Assembly (NCBI GenBank): GCA_013400115.1
Contig: VXBP01004157.1
Location: 62,001-126,000 of the forward strand
Length of the DNA stretch: 64,000 bases
From: Rhinopomastus cyanomelas
Taxonomy: Eukaryota > Chordata > Aves > Bucerotiformes > Rhinopomastidae
Reading direction: 5' to 3'
Both the position numbers and the translations under genes were made by a program. The notes under the pieces are model-generated. The model was not told the DNA's origin, made no database searches, and saw only the letters and a list, made by a program, of their open reading frames with translations. Below are positions 60,145-64,000 of the stretch, piece by piece. Within the stretch, counting starts at the first letter, position 1. Every line of letters starts with the position of its first letter.

Positions 60145-60704
60145 GGCCTTTTTTTAAAGAAAATATTTATTACATTGTGGGAACAAAAAGCATCAATCAC
60201 CAGGAGTCGGTGTTGTTTAAAAAAGGGAGAATTTCTCTTAGACAGCGTGCCGGCATGTTCTGTTCCGCATGGGAATGATAAGAAGACTCGATATCGTTTA
60301 CTAAAAGATATTGCACAGTCTGAAGGAAACAAAAAACAAATCACATGATCTTGGGAACTGTCTCACATTATGGAAAAAAAAAAACCAACCCTACAAAGAA
60401 AACATGAAAAATAACCCCAAAACAACAAAACCAACCCAACACACAACCCTCTCTTTCTACAGTAGCTTTACAGTTTCTCATCTTGGAATGACCATAATTC
60501 CACTGAAGACCGTCTCAGTGACAGGAAGCTTCATCTCAGCAATCCCTTGTGCAAATAAGATTAATAAAAAATAATAATAAAAATAATGCGGTGAAGTCCT
60601 TTTGATATCGTGTGGGTGGCCGTGACCATACGGCTGGTACATCCCTGCCTGGAGAAAACAACGTGGGGAAGGAGGACAAGGAAGAGGAGGAGGTGGAAGG
60701 GGAC
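60145..60704 (-). other. TGIF1: TGIF1 3' untranslated region
   Basis: About 560 bases downstream of the TGIF1 stop on the - strand, free of CR1. It contains a Pu/Py-skewed patch beside the stop (60655-60700), an A/T-rich microsatellite-like stretch (60560-60590) and an 11-base homopolymer at 60374-60384. The end is set from the polyadenylation hexamer near 60170 and the GU-rich text following it. Confidence 0.75.
60166..60171 (-). promoter_or_regulatory. TGIF1 polyadenylation signal
   Basis: AATAAA on the - strand (TTTATT on +), followed within about 50 bases by a GU-rich segment (TGAGTGTTCTGTTG read on -). It is the only canonical hexamer I noticed between the TGIF1 stop and the first CR1 remnant. 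Confidence 0.75.
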
Positions 60705-61274
60705 TCAGGCCATCAGTTTAGCCTGCAGCTCCATCTCTGCCGCCCTTTTGAGTGCAACATCCACCAGTAGCTGAAACCCACTGAAATCCTGGTTGAGGTC
60801 TGGTGGGGTTGGAGGAGGAGTGTTAAAGAGCCCGCTCTGTGTGTTTGCACCGGGTGCCAGTCTGGACGTGTCCTCGGGGTAGGAGAGAGGGCTGTCTGTG
60901 AAGCTGGTGGCTGGGGGCTGCTGCAGGTCCGTGGTCTGGGCCGCATCAGCTGGCTGGCAAAAGTGGAAAGGGGCATCTTTCAGGGCAGTCACAGTCGTGT
61001 GGCAAATCACTGATGGCCGAGCCAGGACCGAGCCTGGGGACGCTGGCTTGGATGCGGACAGAGTCTTGCCGAGGGACGCAGCAGCGGCGGGGAGGAAGGC
61101 GGCCTCCTCCAGCAGTGGGATGAAGTTCTTTGTGCCCAGGGAAGAATCCAGCAGGGCCCCCTCAGGAAGCTTGGACCCTCGCCGCGAGATGGTGAACTGA
61201 TTGGGGTCTTTGCCGTCCTTCCTCAGCATGTCGGGCAGGAGCCTGCGGCGCGCATTGATGAACCAGTTGCAGAC
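60705..61274 (-). CDS. TGIF1: TGIF1 terminal coding exon: end of homeodomain and repression domain
   Basis: The - strand acceptor attcccag lies just above 61274; the stop TGA is at 60707-60705. The exon has 189 codons plus stop. It begins VCNWFINARRRLLPDMLRKD, the DNA-recognition helix with the invariant WF.N.R residues, so the preceding intron cuts the homeodomain inside helix 3. After NQFTISRRG comes a divergent, Ala/Pro-rich linker (AAFLPAAAASLGK), then the TGIF1-specific PASPGSVLARPSVICHTTV and TALKDAPFHFCQ. The C-terminus has LFNTPPPTPPDLNQDFSGF and ends AAEMELQAKLMA, the helical repression segment. The two exons give about 265 residues, close to full-length TGIF1 (about 272). No frameshift is present. 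Confidence 0.97.
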   Translation of the reverse strand, partial: VCNWFINARRRLLPDMLRKDGKDPNQFTISRRGSKLPEGALLDSSLGTKNFIPLLEEAAFLPAAAASLGKTLSASKPASPGSVLARPSVICHTTVTALKDAPFHFCQPADAAQTTDLQQPPATSFTDSPLSYPEDTSRLAPGANTQSGLFNTPPPTPPDLNQDFSGFQLLVDVALKRAAEMELQAKLMA

Positions 61275-62529
61275 CTGGGAATATAATGGCATCTTAACTT
61301 GCACCCTCATTCCCTCTTAGCTCTGTGCCACAACAGAGCAGTCGGGCGAGACTGACCGAACCCTCCTAGCGCTTTCCTTAAGAGCAGAACAAAACTGAGA
61401 CCTTCCAACAAGCTAGGACAGGCCTGGCCATGGCCCTGCCCTGCCCTGTCAGCGGTACTGTGAGCCCCGGGGACGGCAGAAGGGCTGAGCTCCAATGGTG
61501 TGTGCACACACATTAACCCACCGGCCATTGTTCCTGCGCCGAGGTTAATTAACAACAGGAAAACCTTTCCTCTGTGAGTAGGGCCACTCCTCCCACAAAC
61601 AGTTACTGATTTTCCTTGTTCAACTGACTGTGTCGACAGACATAACACGAATTACCTCACTTAGGTTTGTCCTTGTTTAAACATCAAACCCGTTTCCTGG
61701 GCGATACAGGACAGTTTATAGTTTAACATCCCTTTCCCCCCCCTCTGTTTACTTCTTGGAGGAGGTTTCTCTTTATAGTGGCCCAGCAAGGAAATGGCAC
61801 TGCATCGCCAATTACAGAACCTGCACTAACGTCCTGGTCTGGCACAATAAAGCCCAGACGCCAATGGGAGCACCCTGTGTTTGAGCGGATGGGGCATCTC
61901 CCACCCCTCACAACCACACTGGGTCTACCCGTGTTGTCACGCAGCCACCACCCCTAGCTACTGCCCCAACAATGTGTCTGAGGGACCTCACAGCTGCCTG
62001 AGGTACCCAGGATGGCTCTGCGAGCACAGGAAAGCCTCTCCACACCTCTGCCAACACACACAAGGTGCTGTCCCAACAGCTTGCCCCACTGATCCTAACA
62101 CAGTGCTCACACACACAGCAGGGTCCGTATGTGTTGTGCAGGAACAAGCCTCACACTGAGGTTTCAGAAGCGAGGACCTGCATGTTAAGCTGTGGATCTA
62201 TCACGGTGAAGCCTCTGCTGACAAACACACACTTTCCTCTCACAATACCTTACCATGGACAGGTACCTGGCGTCTCCTGGGACTCAAGACCTCCTTTATG
62301 GGGGGAAGTCAGCTGGAATTCACCACTGTCTCTTCTCCGAGAGAAGCAATTTTCCTCCCCATGAACAGAGATCATCACAACCCATGACTTATCCGTGTTT
62401 CTCCTGACAAGCACTGTCAGGAGGAGAGCAACAATGAAGCAGCAGCTCTCACACGCAGCACAACCACCACATCAGGCAAACCAAAAAGAAACCGGCTCCT
62501 CTGGAAGCCAGAGCAGCTCATTTCCATAC
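61275..62529 (-). other. TGIF1 intron inside the homeodomain
   Basis: A 1255-base GT-AG intron without CR1. It holds a C-rich stretch (61733-61743) and no ORF I would call. Nothing else was recognised. Confidence 0.85.
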
Positions 62530-62756
62530 CTGTAGTGTGGAAAGGTGGGTTTGTCGGGACAGCAGTGCCTTTTCCTGCTCTGAAGGGTAAGCGTTGTACC
62601 GGTGCTCGTACAGCCAGTCCCGAAGAATCTGCACGGATTCCTTGGGCAGGTTGCCACGTCTCCGCCGTTTGCCCGAGCCAGCCGACGAGGACAGGTCCAG
62701 TGGGACATCCATAGTGTCATCATCTTCCGTTTCACTGCCCGATACTGCAACTACAC
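62530..62756 (-). CDS. TGIF1: TGIF1 second coding exon: CtBP motif and first part of TALE homeodomain
   Basis: On the - strand the acceptor is actcgcag (62757) and the donor CAG|gtatgg (below 62530). The exon enters in phase 1 and carries 75 full codons. It reads VVAVSGSETEDDDTMDVPL, with PLDLS at 62703-62689, the CtBP-binding motif of TGIF1. It continues through the basic SGKRRRRGNLPKES into homeodomain helix 1 and the three-residue-loop region (HRYNAYPSEQEK), ending at LSTLQ in helix 3. TGIF proteins are nuclear repressors that recruit CtBP, Sin3 and HDACs to Smad or retinoid-responsive genes. The upstream exon supplying MKGKK-type N-termini is outside the window or unrecognised; an internal ATG at 62712-62710 could start a shorter form. 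The sequence fits TGIF1 much better than TGIF2. Confidence 0.96.
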
Positions 62757-64000
62757 CTGCGAGTGGAAGAAGACAAGAACCGTGAGCCTGCTGCATCCAT
62801 AAACTCCTCAGAGCTCCAGCATTCCGTGGCTCAGGCACTTTTTTTGGTGTCAGTTGCCTTCACCACAAGCTACGGCTCAGCCTCCTACGCCAAAGATCTG
62901 TCCTGCAGTGGCAACTTGTCAAGCCGGAGCATTTCTGTCAGCTGAACAAAAAGTAGCACTAACGAAAGCCGTTCCTCAGGGAATTCTTCCTGCAAGCCCT
63001 CGTTTTCCTGTTCCCCTGGCAACCCCTTAGCTGCTGCGTTACCAGACAGCTCCTCTCCAGTGCCAGCATCACCCAAACCTGCTCTCCATGGAGAGTGGAC
63101 AACAATTCTCTCTTCTCAAGGGCAACTGCCCAGTGCCTAGACAGGAAAGAACCTATAACTACCCCACCGCATGAGCTGGGTGCTTATTACCCCCTAACAG
63201 GCTGCTGCTTCCCTCCTGGAGCAGACTGTCGAGGCATCTCATCAATTAATTCCTTGTTCCAGATCTATTAAGAAAACGAATGTAACATGAAGAAAAGGCG
63301 AAGGAAAGGGTGTCTGCCCCCACACCAATGGGTTTTCACCTGGGAAGGAAAAACAAGTGCAGGAAAAGGAAAGACTTGAGTATCTAAGGGTCCATCAGGT
63401 TGATCAGGAGAGGACTTGTTGAATTCAATTGCACTGCTGCATCAGAGAACCACAGGCTGCATCTTTGCTCATTTCACTAATAATTATAATAATAATTTAG
63501 TAATAATCATTTAACAAATAACAACCCAAACTATCAGGTAGGTACTTGTTTATTTAACTCTACTACTCCACACCCGTATTGTTTTGAATGTCAAAGTTTT
63601 CACTCCAGTGCTTTCTTTATTTAACCTGTGGAAATCTGTGTCCTACACTCCCTGCAGGAGCTCCAGATTCACCAGTTCACTCCTTCCTTCAACACCTCTC
63701 ATCCAAGGAAGGAGCAGGTTTGGGAGTCTATTCCTTGGATAGCAAGAACCCTGCACCAACAGCAGAAGCTGTGGTATGTAAATCGAATCAAAACAACCAG
63801 GCACTCAGCATTGATGGGTAGACACCCAGTCCCAGTGCTGCAGGAACAGCAGGGTTTAAACATCAGGGGAAGCCTCAGGGGATTTCGGAATCTTAGGAAC
63901 AATACCTAAACCCAAGTGTAAGACTACCCATTCTCGATTAGTCCTATTTATACTGGTTATAAGTGAACTCAGGTTGCCTTTCAAAAGCATTTTGGATAAA
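62757..64000 (-). other. TGIF1 upstream intron (5' part of gene outside window)
   Basis: Repeat-poor sequence upstream of TGIF1 exon 2 on the - strand. I looked for an alternative first exon with a MKGKK-like start and found none. There is an A/T-rich (TAA)-like microsatellite at about 63478-63525. No CpG-rich promoter was seen, so the promoter is probably beyond 64000. Confidence 0.6.

Noticed and set aside
62518..62838. 106-codon - strand ORF beginning MPEPRNAGAL upstream of TGIF1 exon 2
   Set aside because: The extra N-terminus is intron read through the acceptor at 62757, and its C-terminal VWK reads past the donor. The real exon is 62756-62530.
1..64000. CRISPR arrays, operons, phage or insertion sequences
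   Set aside because: The window is vertebrate nuclear DNA with spliced genes and CR1; the regular short repeats are minisatellites without spacer structure.

Overview
This 64 kb window is vertebrate, almost certainly avian, nuclear DNA. It holds the 3' end of one neuronal gene, the 3' end of a convergent homeobox gene, and long introns and an intergenic gap filled with CR1 non-LTR retrotransposon fragments. CR1 tails (terminal ATTCTGTG-type octamers, ORF2 C-terminal coding sequence just upstream) recur about 50 times on both strands. Summing my approximate boundaries gives roughly 16 kb, about a quarter of the window. That is heavy even for a bird. Lineages with expanded CR1, such as woodpeckers and allies or hoopoe/hornbills, are a plausible guess, but the species cannot be named from this.

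Layout: 1-22908 is intron. Six coding exons on the + strand follow (22909-23282, 25688-25779, 29731-30149, 39619-39710, 40827-40979, 43728-43937). They splice in frame with GT-AG boundaries into the last ~446 residues of a SAP90/PSD-95-associated protein, which I call DLGAP1. It ends in the Shank-binding PDZ ligand QTRL. A 3'UTR runs to at least ~44950. About 15 kb of CR1-rich intergenic DNA follows. On the - strand, exons 62756-62530 and 61274-60705 encode TGIF1, a TALE-homeodomain corepressor with the PLDLS CtBP motif, and its 3'UTR ends near 60145. TGIF1 exon 1 and the upstream DLGAP1 exons lie outside the window.

The tail-to-tail DLGAP1/TGIF1 pair matches the human 18p11.31 arrangement, so this is a conserved linkage. 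The two genes act in unrelated processes: postsynaptic scaffolding, and nuclear repression of TGF-beta/retinoid responses. I see no operon-like or shared-pathway logic.

The clearest anomaly is a perfect 656 bp tandem duplication joined by a single N (11648-12303 and 12305-12960), which looks like an assembly artefact. Other points of note are a four-fold palindromic 13-mer in a DLGAP1 intron, several small tandem arrays, a rearranged CR1, and several CR1 copies that still encode the same ORF2 C-terminus. I found no prokaryote-style system, CRISPR array, virus or undescribed gene system. Most of the window is ordinary avian intron and intergenic sequence.
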